Positions 1 to 9,464 of a DNA stretch of 64,000 nt are shown here, in pieces. Numbering within the stretch: the first letter of the stretch is position 1; every line of letters starts with the position of its first letter. A program made the position numbers and the translations under genes. This DNA is from Paenibacillus silviterrae (GTDB taxonomy: Bacteria > Bacillota > Bacilli > Paenibacillales > NBRC-103111): contig NZ_JASKUT010000001.1 in assembly GCF_030167925.1 (NCBI RefSeq), positions 2,604,001 through 2,668,000 of the forward strand. The letters are read 5' to 3'. Under the pieces are notes generated by a model. That model was not told the origin of the DNA. It saw only the letters and a list, made by a program, of their open reading frames with translations, and did no database searches.

Positions 1-762
1 CATCATCATTCCTCGATCCGAGAGGAGGATGTGAAGGGGCTTCACGCTATGTTGGAGGAGGGTGTCGCCGTAGCCTTCGCCTCAGGCCGCATGTATCCCG
101 AAATCGATACGGTCATGAAGGAAATCGACCGGAGGGTTCATTCCATTTCCCAAAACGGAGCCTATGTCCACACTTCGGACGGGACACTGCTTTCGCATCA
201 CGCCTTCGAGCGGGAGCTGCTCCTGGAGCTGGCCGGAGCTGCGGAGGGCATGCCCTTCCTGACCATGCTCTGCGGACCGGACAGCTACTTCGTCGAGCGG
301 ATGAATGAGCATGCCCGCATCATCGGAGCAAGGCTGATGGCGCCTTTTCACGAGATTCCCCATGCGAGGGAGCTCCTGGGACGCGAAGTGATGTGCGGCA
401 AAATGTCCTTTTTCGGCGATGTGGAGCGCCTTCGGAGCTTGCAGGAAAAGCTGCTCGGACAGTATGGCGAACGGATTGACGCCTACATTTCCGATATCGA
501 CTGCATGGATGTTATGCCGCGGGGCGTTTCGAAGGGCACCGGTCTGCATGCGCTGCTGAAGAAGCTCGATGTGCTGCCGGAGGAGACCGTATGCATCGGA
601 GATTCGTTCAACGATCTCGCGATGTTCTCGGAGACGCCGCACAGCTTCGCTATGGGCGGCGCCCATCCGGAGGTACGTGCAAAGGCGAAGCATACCGCTG
701 CGTATGTAGCGGATGTGATTGCCTGGGTCAGGGCCTATAATTTACGAGAAGCCGGTGTATAA
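1..762 (+). CDS. Cof-type HAD-IIB family hydrolase, 5' end outside window
   Basis: The frame is open from the first base, so the gene begins before the window. The missing part should hold HAD motif I (DxDGT). Visible are motif II (FASGR, near codon 25 of the visible part), a cap region, and motif IV as GDSFNDLAMF near the C-terminus followed by a GGAHPEV segment, which is typical of Cof/YkrA-type phosphatases acting on sugar phosphates or flavin-type phosphate esters. The GTG at 31 is internal and is probably not the start. A terminator hairpin follows directly, so this is the last gene of its unit. The exact substrate cannot be told from sequence. Confidence 0.85.
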   Translation, partial: HHHSSIREEDVKGLHAMLEEGVAVAFASGRMYPEIDTVMKEIDRRVHSISQNGAYVHTSDGTLLSHHAFERELLLELAGAAEGMPFLTMLCGPDSYFVERMNEHARIIGARLMAPFHEIPHARELLGREVMCGKMSFFGDVERLRSLQEKLLGQYGERIDAYISDIDCMDVMPRGVSKGTGLHALLKKLDVLPEETVCIGDSFNDLAMFSETPHSFAMGGAHPEVRAKAKHTAAYVADVIAWVRAYNLREAGV

Positions 763-777
763 ACGCCGGCTTTTTTT
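748..777 (+). terminator. Rho-independent terminator after the HAD gene
   Basis: A GCCGG / CCGGC stem with a short loop is followed by a run of seven T. It overlaps the last codons of the HAD gene and separates it from the YheC/YheD cluster. Confidence 0.8.
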
Positions 778-949
778 GTTGTTTCCCTCCCTTCGGCGAC
801 GCCGGACAGCCTGCCGCAGCACCTTCCCATCGGGCCTATGAACACTGTACTTTTCGGCATGGTCCATTCACCAAGGTGTAGATGCCCTCATATGATGACA
901 GTAGCTCGTTACTTGGTAGATGTATGTTGTGCTGGGAAGGAGGTCCGCA

Positions 950-2308
950 ATGAAAAGAACGAAGGTAAAGATTCATGTCAGCGCCAGCCTTTCACCGGAC
1001 GGCTCCGTTGTTATGCTCAGCGATTCTCTCGTGAAGAAATGGAAGCTTTCGCAGAACCCATCCGTCTCCCTTTGCTTTGGGTCCGCCAAACAAGAGGTAA
1101 AGGTCATCCCTGTCACTCAAGCGGGAATGCTGCGGCTCAGTGACACCCTCGCTGCCAAATGGGGCGTGAAACACGGCGATTCCTTGTGTCTGCAATATAA
1201 ATCCGCCTCGGGTTCCCTTCATCTGGGACCGTTAATCGGAGTCATGGTCAGCCGCGCCAACGCCAGTGCGGGTGATAAGCTGTTCGGTACAACGACCGCC
1301 TTCTGCCACGAAATGACGGAAGCATGCAAAATCTACGGTGCCGCCGTCTTCTTCTGCACACCGGAGGACCTGAAGACGGCAGGCGATACCGTCAAGGGCT
1401 GGCATTACGCCGGCCGCTGGATTCGCTCTACCTTTCCTGTACCCCATGTACTGTACAATCGTCTTACCTCTCGCCGCTACGAAAATTACCCCCACGTCCA
1501 GCAGTTTGTAAGCCAGGCCCGAAGCAAGCACCGCACCATCATGTTTAATGAGAAATATCTCAATAAAAGCGAGGTCTTCGATGCGCTGCGCAAGGAAGCC
1601 GGACTCCAGACGTACTTGCCGGAATCCCATCTGCTTCGTAATTTTGCCACGCTGAAATCCATGTGCAGCAAATACGCCTCCGTCTTTCTTAAGCCTATCA
1701 CGGGCAGCTTGGGTAAAGGCATCATTCGCATCCGCCGCTCCGAGGGCGGAACGTATATCGCCCATTTCACCGGCCTGAACGGTACCCGAAAGCAGGTGTA
1801 CCGCAGCCTGACCCAGCTGTACTCGGCCATCTCGGGCAAGGTGAAGACCGGGCGGCACCAGATCCAGCAAGGCCTGAACCTGATCCAGGCGGGCGACCGC
1901 CCCATCGATTTCCGGGCGCTCGTGCAACGGGATGATACCGGATCATGGACCGTCACCTCCATCGTCGGACGGATTGCAGGCAACCACCAGTTCGTCTCCA
2001 ACCTGGCCCGGGGCGGAACGCTCTGCACCGTCAGGGAGGCGCTGGCCCGCGCCGGTGCCTCCGCTTCCGGGGCCGCCAGGCTGAAGCGCGCCGCCCTACA
2101 GATTGCGAAGGGCATTGAGACGCAGGTGGAGGGACATTTTGCCGAGCTGGGGGTCGACCTCGCCTTGGATACCTCCGGGCGGGTGTGGCTGCTCGAGGTG
2201 AACTCGAAGCCGTCGAAGGATGACAATACCCCGCTGAATGCGGAGCGAAAGATCCGCCCGTCCGTGAAGACGGTCGTACAGTATGCTCGCCATGCGGCGA
2301 AGTTCTAA
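950..2308 (+). CDS. YheC/YheD family endospore coat-associated protein (paralogue 1)
   Basis: A 452-residue protein of the YheC/YheD family. It has an N-terminal beta-rich region of about 90 residues and then an ATP-grasp-like domain with GSLGKGIIRI (nucleotide-binding loop), DFRALVQRDD, and a C-terminal metal-binding segment ending VWLLEVNSKPS. B. subtilis YheC and YheD are found with the spore coat and are made in the mother cell; the ligase substrate is unknown. The start is the ATG at 950, behind AAGGAGG at 938-944. It is the first of five tandem paralogues on one strand. An identifiable sporulation promoter was not resolved in the 190 bp upstream. Confidence 0.87.
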   Translation: MKRTKVKIHVSASLSPDGSVVMLSDSLVKKWKLSQNPSVSLCFGSAKQEVKVIPVTQAGMLRLSDTLAAKWGVKHGDSLCLQYKSASGSLHLGPLIGVMVSRANASAGDKLFGTTTAFCHEMTEACKIYGAAVFFCTPEDLKTAGDTVKGWHYAGRWIRSTFPVPHVLYNRLTSRRYENYPHVQQFVSQARSKHRTIMFNEKYLNKSEVFDALRKEAGLQTYLPESHLLRNFATLKSMCSKYASVFLKPITGSLGKGIIRIRRSEGGTYIAHFTGLNGTRKQVYRSLTQLYSAISGKVKTGRHQIQQGLNLIQAGDRPIDFRALVQRDDTGSWTVTSIVGRIAGNHQFVSNLARGGTLCTVREALARAGASASGAARLKRAALQIAKGIETQVEGHFAELGVDLALDTSGRVWLLEVNSKPSKDDNTPLNAERKIRPSVKTVVQYARHAAKF

Positions 2309-2383
2309 ATCAAAGACCGGGGCCAAGGGGGATGCTTCTGCCTTCCAGGCCGCGGCAACTGCCGAAGCAGGAAGGTGAAACGC

Positions 2384-3604
2384 ATGATGATTACCATGCT
2401 GGAGCGAACGAACGGACGCACCTTGGGCATCATGACGACACGTACCGAAGGAGACGTCCCTTTTACGAACCGCGGGTTCTACCGCCGCTTGATTGTGTGC
2501 GGTCGGCGCTACGGGCTGACCGTGTTTGTTTTCTCACCGGAGGACATCGATTGGTCTCTCTCCCGAGTCACCGGTTACGTTTATGAACCGTCGCTGAAGC
2601 AGTGGGTCAGCCGGTGGTTTCCTCTGCCGGATGCGGTGTACGATCGATGCTTCTTCTCCACCCGCAAGGAATATGCCAATTACCGTACGGCTCTGCGCCG
2701 CCTCCTGGAACAGCAGCCGGTCCGGCTGCTCGGCTACGGCCTCAAGGGCAAGTGGGAGGTGCAGCAGCTTCTCCAGCGGGAGGAACGGCTCCGGCCTTTC
2801 CTTCCGCCCACGGAGGAGCTGCGCAGCAGCCGCACGATGCTGGAGTGGCTGAAACGCCGCGACGCCATCGTGCTGAAGCCACAGGGCGGCTCGCAGGGAC
2901 GCGGCGTGCTGCTCGTGCGCCGCGAAAGCGCCGGGATGGCCCGCGTCAGCGCTGCCGCCGTCACGGAGAATACGGCCGAGGCGGCCTTCTCCGTGCGCGG
3001 CCGCGACGCGCGCAACCGGCGCGTCGCGCACGGCTTCGGCGACGCCGCAGCGCTGCTGCGCTGGCTGCGCCGCTTCACGGGGCGGCGCAGCTATCTCGTG
3101 CAGCCGTACCTGCAGCTGCACGATGCCAGCGGCGATGCGTACGACGTACGCTCGCTGGTGCAGAAGGACGGCGCCGGTCGCTGGCAGCTGACCGGCATGG
3201 CCGTCCGGCAAGGTCAGGGCGGCAGCCTGACCTCGAATCTGCACGGCGGCGGCAAAGCGGAGGCCGCCGGGCCTTTCCTGGCCCGCGTGTTCGGGCCGGA
3301 GAAGGCGCGTCAGCTCCAGAAGGAGCTGACGCGGCTATCCGAGCTCATCCCGGATGTGCTCGAATCCTGTCACGGGCGGCTCGTCGAGCTCGGCATCGAC
3401 TTTGGTGTCGATCTCGACGGTTATATTTGGATACTGGAAGTGAACTCCAAACCCGGCCGCTCCATCTTTACTTATTTACAGGACGATAAGGCGCGTAACC
3501 GTGCGCTGGAAAATCCCATTCGGTATGCCAAGTATTTACTGACGCAAACAGCGATTCCCGAAGATCGTAAACTCAGACGTTTTGGACAATCGCAAGAGCG
3601 GTGA
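2384..3604 (+). CDS. YheC/YheD family endospore coat-associated protein (paralogue 2)
   Basis: A 406-residue ATP-grasp-fold YheC/YheD protein without the N-terminal extension of paralogues 1 and 3. Recognisable segments are GGSQGRGVLLVRR (nucleotide loop), YDVRSLVQKDG, TSNLHGGGKA and a terminal WILEVNSKPGRS. The start is taken as ATG 2384, about 9 nt after AGGAAGG; the GTG at 2375 overlaps that Shine-Dalgarno sequence. Roughly 2,850-3,420 is conspicuously richer in G+C than the neighbouring paralogues, and a long alternative frame stays open there for that reason. The substrate is unknown. Confidence 0.85.
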   Translation: MMITMLERTNGRTLGIMTTRTEGDVPFTNRGFYRRLIVCGRRYGLTVFVFSPEDIDWSLSRVTGYVYEPSLKQWVSRWFPLPDAVYDRCFFSTRKEYANYRTALRRLLEQQPVRLLGYGLKGKWEVQQLLQREERLRPFLPPTEELRSSRTMLEWLKRRDAIVLKPQGGSQGRGVLLVRRESAGMARVSAAAVTENTAEAAFSVRGRDARNRRVAHGFGDAAALLRWLRRFTGRRSYLVQPYLQLHDASGDAYDVRSLVQKDGAGRWQLTGMAVRQGQGGSLTSNLHGGGKAEAAGPFLARVFGPEKARQLQKELTRLSELIPDVLESCHGRLVELGIDFGVDLDGYIWILEVNSKPGRSIFTYLQDDKARNRALENPIRYAKYLLTQTAIPEDRKLRRFGQSQER

Positions 3605-3708
3605 AATAAGGCTACGCTCGAGCGGCAGCAACGGATGAGCCGGCCTTAGGCAAGGCCGCGATTCCTTACGAAGAACGCTTCGCACACGGAGCGCTAAGGA
3701 GGTTTATC

Positions 3709-5079
3709 ATGAGTTTGACAACCTGCACGATTCACGTCACCCAGCGGCAGGAGCGAGCGGTCTTCTTGACAAGTGAGCTTGCCAGCGCCCTCAAACTGGC
3801 CAAAACGAGAAGCGTGACATTACGGCTTGGCAGCAAAAGCCTTGAGCTTAGTCTGAGACTGCTCAAGAAAACCGGCAAGCATATGTATTTGCCGGCGACT
3901 TTATATAAGCAGCTTCATATCCCGCGCCTCGGCAGCACACTCATCCAAAGCAGCGGCGGCGGCAAAGAGCTCGAGATCGGACCGCTCATCGGCATTCTGA
4001 CCAGCGTCTCGAGCAGCAGCACCGCTCCCTTCGGCTCCCGCACCGAATTCATCCGCCAATTCATGCGCGTCGGCTCAGATAAGGCATATTACTTTGCCTT
4101 TTCCCCAAACCAAGTGAATTGGAACCAAGGCACGGTAACAGCAACCATTCCTCGCTCCGAGGGAGGCTGGGTCCGCAAGGTGGTTCCGCTGCCGGACGTG
4201 GTATACAACCGGCTCCCAAGCCGGAAGGCGGAGAAGCTCGCTTCGATGAACGCCTTCAAAAACCGTTTTATCCGGCGCGGCATTCCGCTGTTTAACTGGA
4301 GCTTTTTCGACAAGTGGGATGTCTACAACCTGCTAGAAGGCACCGATGCATACAAGCATGTGCCGGATTCCCGAATCAATCCCTCCGCGTCGGATATTAG
4401 AGAAATGCTCGAGAAGCACAAGTTCATTTATTTAAAACCGACCGGTGGCAGTCTCGGCATCGGCATATACCGGCTGACGTACAATCCGAAACGCGGGTAC
4501 TATGCCCGTTTCCGCCGCAGCGGCCGCAATGTGCTGCTTCGCTTCGCCAAATTCGACGGGCTGATGAGGCTGCTGACCCGCCAAAACGGCCGCTTAAACC
4601 ATTATGTGGCGCAGCAAGGCATCCGCTTGATCGAGATTGACAACTGTCCGATTGACTTCCGCTTCCATATGACCAAAAATTCGAACGACCAATGGATCGT
4701 TGCAGCGATCGGCGCCAAAAAGGCGGGTAAAGGCAGCGTAACAACCCATGTTCGAACCGGAGGCCAGCTGATGACCCCCGAGCAGGTGATGCGTCAGGTC
4801 TACGGTGCACGTGGAGAGAGTGTGCTGCAAACGGCCAAGGATGCAGCCATCAAGCTTGCAGAGGCTGTAGAGAAAAATCATCGCCATACCCTGGGAGAGC
4901 TCGGCTTCGACATAGGCATCGATCAGAACGAAAGGGTATGGATGTTCGAGGCCAACTCCAAGCCCGGCCGGTCGATCTTCAAACACCCGGCGCTCAAGGA
5001 ACAAGGCAGAGCCTCGCTGCAGTACATTTATGACTACTGTCTCTACTTGAGCCGATTTCGGGCAAGGAGGGATTCGTGA
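3709..5079 (+). CDS. YheC/YheD family endospore coat-associated protein (paralogue 3)
   Basis: A 456-residue protein with the same layout as paralogue 1: an N-terminal beta-rich region (residues 1-90) and then the ATP-grasp-like domain. Visible are GGSLGIGIYRL, DFRFHMTKNS, a TTHVRTGGQ loop and the terminal MFEANSKPGRS. The start at ATG 3709 follows AAGGAGGT. It is followed without a gap by the next paralogue, whose GTG start abuts this gene's stop, so the two are translationally close. Confidence 0.87.
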   Translation: MSLTTCTIHVTQRQERAVFLTSELASALKLAKTRSVTLRLGSKSLELSLRLLKKTGKHMYLPATLYKQLHIPRLGSTLIQSSGGGKELEIGPLIGILTSVSSSSTAPFGSRTEFIRQFMRVGSDKAYYFAFSPNQVNWNQGTVTATIPRSEGGWVRKVVPLPDVVYNRLPSRKAEKLASMNAFKNRFIRRGIPLFNWSFFDKWDVYNLLEGTDAYKHVPDSRINPSASDIREMLEKHKFIYLKPTGGSLGIGIYRLTYNPKRGYYARFRRSGRNVLLRFAKFDGLMRLLTRQNGRLNHYVAQQGIRLIEIDNCPIDFRFHMTKNSNDQWIVAAIGAKKAGKGSVTTHVRTGGQLMTPEQVMRQVYGARGESVLQTAKDAAIKLAEAVEKNHRHTLGELGFDIGIDQNERVWMFEANSKPGRSIFKHPALKEQGRASLQYIYDYCLYLSRFRARRDS

Positions 5080-6261
5080 GTGGACGCGAGCACACAGCAG
5101 AAGCCGCAGCGGCCTACGCTGGCCATTCTCACTTACTCGGATGACAAGAGAATTTTTCGAGGAAATCAGGAAAACTTTATCGATTTAATCCGGGCTGGTC
5201 TGGAGCATCAGGTGAAGGTTTATGTGATGACCGTTCAGGATTTTAAACTTACCGGGAGCTCCGCCGTTGGCTACACGTATGATTTTGCGGCAAAGCGCTG
5301 GAAGAAGGGGGAGCAGCCGATCCCGCATGTCATTTATAACCGGATCCCCTTCCGCAAATTCGAGCTGCTTCCCGAGGTGCAGCAGGTGATCCAAACCTGC
5401 TTGCGCCACGGACAGATTCATTTCTTCAACCCGTCCTTCTTCAATAAATGGAATTTGTTTGAGTGGCTGACGAAATCCGGCACCACGAAGGGCTTTATTC
5501 CGGTCACACACAAACTGACCTCAAGCGAAGAGCTTGATAAGCTGCTCCAGAAGCATTCCTCCCTGTATTTGAAGCCGATTCGAGGCAAAGCCGGGAAGGG
5601 GATCATGAAGGTGAGCCTAAAGCCCGGAGCTGCCGGCACCCCCTTATATGAGCTGAGCATTCAGGAAAAAACCAAGAGCCACATCTCCAGGTATACGACG
5701 CCGACTCAGCTGTGGTCCCAGGTTCGTGAGCTTGTGGACTCCAAGGAATATATCATGCAGCAAGGGATCGATCTGTCGAGCTATAGGCAGCGCCCATTCG
5801 ATCTCCGCGTGCTGGTGCAGAAGAACGGCAAAGGCTTGTGGAGCATTGCGGGCGTAGGCGCCAGACTGGCGGGAAAATCCAGCATCACTACCCATGTGCC
5901 GAGAGGCGGCTCGATCGACGACCCGGCAAAGCTGCTTGCCTCCACCTTCGGTGCGGCAGGCAGCAAGCGGATTATCGTCAGCGCCAGAAGGTCTGCCCTT
6001 CTGATTGCGAAACAGATTGAGAAGGCCAGCGGAAGCGTCCTGGGAGAAATGTCTATGGATCTTGGCGTAGATACGGATGGCCGCTTATGGTTCTTCGAAG
6101 CCAACTCCAAGCCGATGAAATTCGACGAACCCCATATCCGCAAGAAATCACTTGAAAATTTGATTCTTTACAGCGCCTTTCTATCCCGCAGGAAAAAAGT
6201 CCGCACTGCAGCCAAACCGGGTAGGACACGGATGACTACAAAACGTAATGCAAGCAGGTGA
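5080..6261 (+). CDS. YheC/YheD family endospore coat-associated protein (paralogue 4)
   Basis: A 393-residue protein without the N-terminal extension. It opens with a basic linker and LAILTYSDDK, then has GKAGKGIMKV (nucleotide loop), DLRVLVQKNG, TTHVPRGGS and the terminal WFFEANSKP. The start is GTG at 5080, immediately after the stop of paralogue 3, with AAGGAGGG 7 nt upstream. The C-terminus carries an extra basic tail (about 20 residues rich in K and R) that the other four lack. It overlaps the Shine-Dalgarno sequence of paralogue 5. Confidence 0.85.
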   Translation: MDASTQQKPQRPTLAILTYSDDKRIFRGNQENFIDLIRAGLEHQVKVYVMTVQDFKLTGSSAVGYTYDFAAKRWKKGEQPIPHVIYNRIPFRKFELLPEVQQVIQTCLRHGQIHFFNPSFFNKWNLFEWLTKSGTTKGFIPVTHKLTSSEELDKLLQKHSSLYLKPIRGKAGKGIMKVSLKPGAAGTPLYELSIQEKTKSHISRYTTPTQLWSQVRELVDSKEYIMQQGIDLSSYRQRPFDLRVLVQKNGKGLWSIAGVGARLAGKSSITTHVPRGGSIDDPAKLLASTFGAAGSKRIIVSARRSALLIAKQIEKASGSVLGEMSMDLGVDTDGRLWFFEANSKPMKFDEPHIRKKSLENLILYSAFLSRRKKVRTAAKPGRTRMTTKRNASR

Positions 6262-6268
6262 CGACAGC

Positions 6269-7387
6269 ATGCCCCTTTACCAAGTTGGTGTATTAGCGAT
6301 GTATATGCAAGGAAAAAAGCTGGAGGAGCTTTCCTTCTTCCGCAAGCTCTGTGTCAACGGGCGCAAGCTTGGGCTGGAGGTGCTCGTCTTCACGCCGGAT
6401 GACGTACATGAGAGCAAAGGACCTCGCATTCATGCGCTGTCGTATAATCCGGAGAAGGGTAAGTGGGAACGCAAGTGGACTTCGTTCCCACCCATCATCT
6501 ATGACCGTGCGCGCTATCACGGGGTGAGCAATTACCGAAAGCTGAAGGCCTTCCGGGAGCGGCATACGAAGCTTCGCTACATTAGCCGACCGATGGCCAA
6601 CAAATGGACGATGCATCGGATTTTGTCCGAGCACGACCAAATCAAGCCGCATATGCCGGATACGGAGAAATTCGAGGATGCGAAAAGCATTGCGAATTTC
6701 ATGAAGAAGCACTCCATCGTCTACATGAAACCGATGAACGGCACCGGAGGGCGGGGCATCCTTCGTCTGCAGCGTCTTCCGGGCGGCGAGCACTGTTTGC
6801 TTCAGGGGCGTGACCCGAATCGGCGCATTCTCCTTCCGCAGAAGGTCACGCCTGAGCAAATTACGAGCCGGGTTTCCGGCTGGAAGCTGGGCCATCGGTA
6901 TATTTTACAGCAGGGGATTCCTCTCCAGCTGAAGGACGGACGCGTTCACGACTTTCGGATGCTCGTTCAGAAGGACAGCACCGGGGTGTGGCAGGTTACC
7001 GGCTGCGCCGGACGGGTCGGACCGAAGCGCTCCGTGACGTCCAACCTTCATGGCGGGGGCTCGGCGGCACCGATGGAAACCTTGCTGAAACGGAGATTCG
7101 GCTCGCAGGCAAAGGTAGATCAAATCAAACAAAGCGCGTATACTCTCGGCTTGAATGTCGTGAAGCATTTGGAAGAGAAGTTCGGACGTTTATGCGAGGT
7201 CGGCATCGATTTGGCGGTTGACCCGAAGGGCCATGTGTGGCTCCTGGAAGTGAATCCGAAGCCGTCGCGGGAAGTATTCTACCGGATCGGGGAAACGGAA
7301 ACGTACCGGAGAGCGATTACACGCCCGCTGGAGTATGCGCTCTGGCTGCTAAAGCAGAAGAAGCCGGCCGAAGAGAAAAAAGAGTAA
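6269..7387 (+). CDS. YheC/YheD family endospore coat-associated protein (paralogue 5)
   Basis: A 372-residue ATP-grasp-like protein. It shows GTGGRGILRL (nucleotide loop), DFRMLVQKDS, TSNLHGGGS and the terminal VWLLEVNPKPS. The chosen start is ATG 6269, because AGGTGA lies 8 nt upstream across the stop of paralogue 4; the in-frame ATG at 6248 has no such site. It is the last of the five tandem genes and is followed by a bidirectional terminator. Confidence 0.85.
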   Translation: MPLYQVGVLAMYMQGKKLEELSFFRKLCVNGRKLGLEVLVFTPDDVHESKGPRIHALSYNPEKGKWERKWTSFPPIIYDRARYHGVSNYRKLKAFRERHTKLRYISRPMANKWTMHRILSEHDQIKPHMPDTEKFEDAKSIANFMKKHSIVYMKPMNGTGGRGILRLQRLPGGEHCLLQGRDPNRRILLPQKVTPEQITSRVSGWKLGHRYILQQGIPLQLKDGRVHDFRMLVQKDSTGVWQVTGCAGRVGPKRSVTSNLHGGGSAAPMETLLKRRFGSQAKVDQIKQSAYTLGLNVVKHLEEKFGRLCEVGIDLAVDPKGHVWLLEVNPKPSREVFYRIGETETYRRAITRPLEYALWLLKQKKPAEEKKE

Positions 7388-7401
7388 CCTTTACCTACAA
7401 C

Positions 7402-7442
7402 AAACCCCCTGCCGGCCTTCATGGCCTAAGCAAGGGGTTTCG
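7402..7442. terminator. Bidirectional terminator between convergent genes
   Basis: An AAACCCC / GGGGTTT stem with an inner GCCGGCC / GGCC element lies between the end of the YheC/YheD cluster and the end of the convergent HAD gene. A/T tracts flank both sides. Confidence 0.7.
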
Positions 7443-7445
7443 TTA

Positions 7446-8123
7446 TTATTGTATCAGCGTTAACAGATCCTCAAACCGGTTAATGATCACATCCGCATCG
7501 TCGAGCTCTCCTTCTTTACGGAAGCCGGCGTAATCGCAGCCGATCACCTTCAAGCCGTTGGCATGCCCTGCCTCCACATCGGACGAGCGGTCGCCAACCA
7601 TCCAGGCCGACTTCAGCTGATGCCGTTCGAGCAGCAATCGAACCAGATCATTCTTGGAGCGTGTTTGGTACTCTCCCGCGTTATACAACCCATCCTTCTC
7701 GAACAACGGCTCGAGGCCCTGCATGCGGATAACTCCCTTAACGTATGCTTCAAGCCCGTTACTGGCTATAAACAGCTTGATGCCCTGCTCCCGCGCAGCC
7801 TGCAGCGTGCGGGCCACACCGTCATATAACTTCCCTTCCTTGCGAGCCATCCCCTCGAGCTGGTAGTTCAACAGAAGCTCGTCCGCCCGTCGATGCACCT
7901 CGGCACCGTAATCCGGCATCACCTGCTGCCATATATGCTCAAGCAGCATTCCCAGCGCACCGAGAATATGCTTCTCCGGCGGTGTCTCTCCTTGAAACAG
8001 GCCTTCCTTCCGCAGCTGATCAAAGGTGGCATAATACGCCGGCAGCAGCAATGTTTCCGTTTGAAACAACGTGCCGTCGAGATCGAAGATCATCGCTTCC
8101 GGCTTCGTCCATTTCCCAGTCAT
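7446..8123 (-). CDS. HAD family phosphatase (phosphoglycolate-phosphatase-like)
   Basis: A 225-residue HAD subfamily IA hydrolase. Motif I is IFDLDGTLFQTE (residues 11-22), motif II is FIASNGLEAY, the motif III lysine lies near SKNDLV, and motif IV is MVGDRSSDVEAG. The alpha-helical cap between motifs I and II is of normal size. All catalytic residues appear present. It converges on the YheC/YheD cluster and seems to be transcribed alone. The phosphate-ester substrate cannot be assigned. Confidence 0.85.
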   Translation of the reverse strand: MTGKWTKPEAMIFDLDGTLFQTETLLLPAYYATFDQLRKEGLFQGETPPEKHILGALGMLLEHIWQQVMPDYGAEVHRRADELLLNYQLEGMARKEGKLYDGVARTLQAAREQGIKLFIASNGLEAYVKGVIRMQGLEPLFEKDGLYNAGEYQTRSKNDLVRLLLERHQLKSAWMVGDRSSDVEAGHANGLKVIGCDYAGFRKEGELDDADVIINRFEDLLTLIQ

Positions 8124-8274
8124 CGGTTCCCCTCCCGAAACACTTTTTTACGTATTATACAACCATGATTTCCCGGTAAAGTCAAACCGCACCTCGAAGG
8201 AATTAGTTGCTGTCGGGAACCCCGCGGGCTTCGTTTCATCTCAGTTTGGTGCGGAGTGCTTTTGTCCAAGTAAA

Positions 8275-8664
8275 TTAAAAAAAGATAAAAATATATGCGG
8301 CCACGGTAACGTCAAAGATCGCACAGAGAGGCGGAAACCAGTGGATTACCTTGGTCTTGATCACTTTCGGATGGTGCAGCATATCCCATATTCCGTGCAA
8401 GGCAAATCCGATTCCAATCCACATCGGGGAAACCAATAATCCCATGGCTGCTATCGTAAAAAACAGAAGAGACATTCCAAACTCAACAGAGATCCATTGG
8501 ATTCGCGAATCTGCTAAAGCAGCCCCCAAATAAACGCAGGCGGTATATCCTAAGAATAACGCGAACATTTCATAAGCGATCGGTGAATAAAACCAGTAAA
8601 AGCATCTAATGGTCAATAAGGCGAGTAAGATACCTCCAACAATTATTTTCCCTTGGTTTGACAT
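8275..8664 (-). CDS. DUF6010-like integral membrane protein
   Basis: A 129-residue, strongly hydrophobic protein with about four predicted membrane spans. The segment GIGFALHGIWDMLHHP fits what I remember of the DUF6010 family, which has no known function. A Shine-Dalgarno-like AGGAGG lies just before the ATG. No operon partner is obvious. Confidence 0.65.
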   Translation of the reverse strand: MSNQGKIIVGGILLALLTIRCFYWFYSPIAYEMFALFLGYTACVYLGAALADSRIQWISVEFGMSLLFFTIAAMGLLVSPMWIGIGFALHGIWDMLHHPKVIKTKVIHWFPPLCAIFDVTVAAYIFIFF

Positions 8665-8813
8665 GATACATCCTCCTAGTGTAATTTCCTATGCATATCT
8701 TAGCACTTGGAGATTACAACAAAAGCGCAAAAAATGTACCCGCTTCACGCAAATGATTGCGCCCTTCACGCAAAAAAAGGCACGCCGCCGGCATGCCTTT
8801 TCCTTCAAGCTAT

Positions 8814-9464
8814 TTACGTAACCTTGCTTCTCTTCCTGCCTGGCAGCTTGAGGTTCACATCGTTCATCTTAACCCTGTGATCCTGTCTGCCCTGCCTCTT
8901 CGGATTAGAGGTTTTCATTTTCGAAAATAAGGAGGTTAGCAGGTAGGCCGCCTCATACAGGGTTATATAAATAAGGAAGATGATAAAGTAATTTACCCAC
9001 TTGTATTTTTCGAACAAACCGAACATGACCAGTAATGGTTTGAAACCAAACCCAAATGCCAGTGCAGTTAAGACGGCATACAGGTGAAAGTTTTTCCCTC
9101 GCTTAAGGGTCCATTGATAGACGAACATGATCGCTACCGGAATTAGCGCAGCATCCAATGAAACACTGGGCAGAAACGGTATTACCTGATATGGGTATCC
9201 CCATAACCCGTAACGGATGCCGAATACATCTGTATAAGCAAAGAGCACATGAGTGGCGAACCCAAAAAATGCGATTTGGTATATCTTTGTACGATCAATA
9301 AACCTGTATACTAGAATGAGTGGGATAATAAGCATAGCCAGGATTGTCCAAAATTGCCAAGTGGTAAAATTGGAGTATAGAGACCAATAATTAACCCCCT
9401 CACGAGTAAGCCGTTCTTGAGTCGATACTATATTATGAAAATAATCAGCTTGTGTTTGCGTCAT
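8814..9464 (-). CDS. CBO0543-type membrane protein, host copy
   Basis: A 216-residue multispanning membrane protein with a Lys/Arg-rich C-terminal tail of about 30 residues. The sequence around FAYTDVFGIRYGLWGYPYQ and the LYEAAYLL segment fit the CBO0543 family of small Firmicute membrane proteins, whose function is unknown. Two further relatives lie inside the prophage (11,368 and 33,937). The 283 bp between this gene and the next (9,465-9,747) shows no convincing gene. Confidence 0.65.
   Translation of the reverse strand: MTQTQADYFHNIVSTQERLTREGVNYWSLYSNFTTWQFWTILAMLIIPLILVYRFIDRTKIYQIAFFGFATHVLFAYTDVFGIRYGLWGYPYQVIPFLPSVSLDAALIPVAIMFVYQWTLKRGKNFHLYAVLTALAFGFGFKPLLVMFGLFEKYKWVNYFIIFLIYITLYEAAYLLTSLFSKMKTSNPKRQGRQDHRVKMNDVNLKLPGRKRSKVT

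Noticed and set aside
1232..2226. Long minus-strand frames opposite the first YheC/YheD gene
   Set aside because: Both are shadows of a gene with strong family motifs; no start signals.
2602..3489. A 295-codon open frame inside the second YheC/YheD gene
   Set aside because: It results from high G+C third positions; it is Ala/Arg/Pro-rich, lacks a ribosome binding site and overlaps a clear family member.
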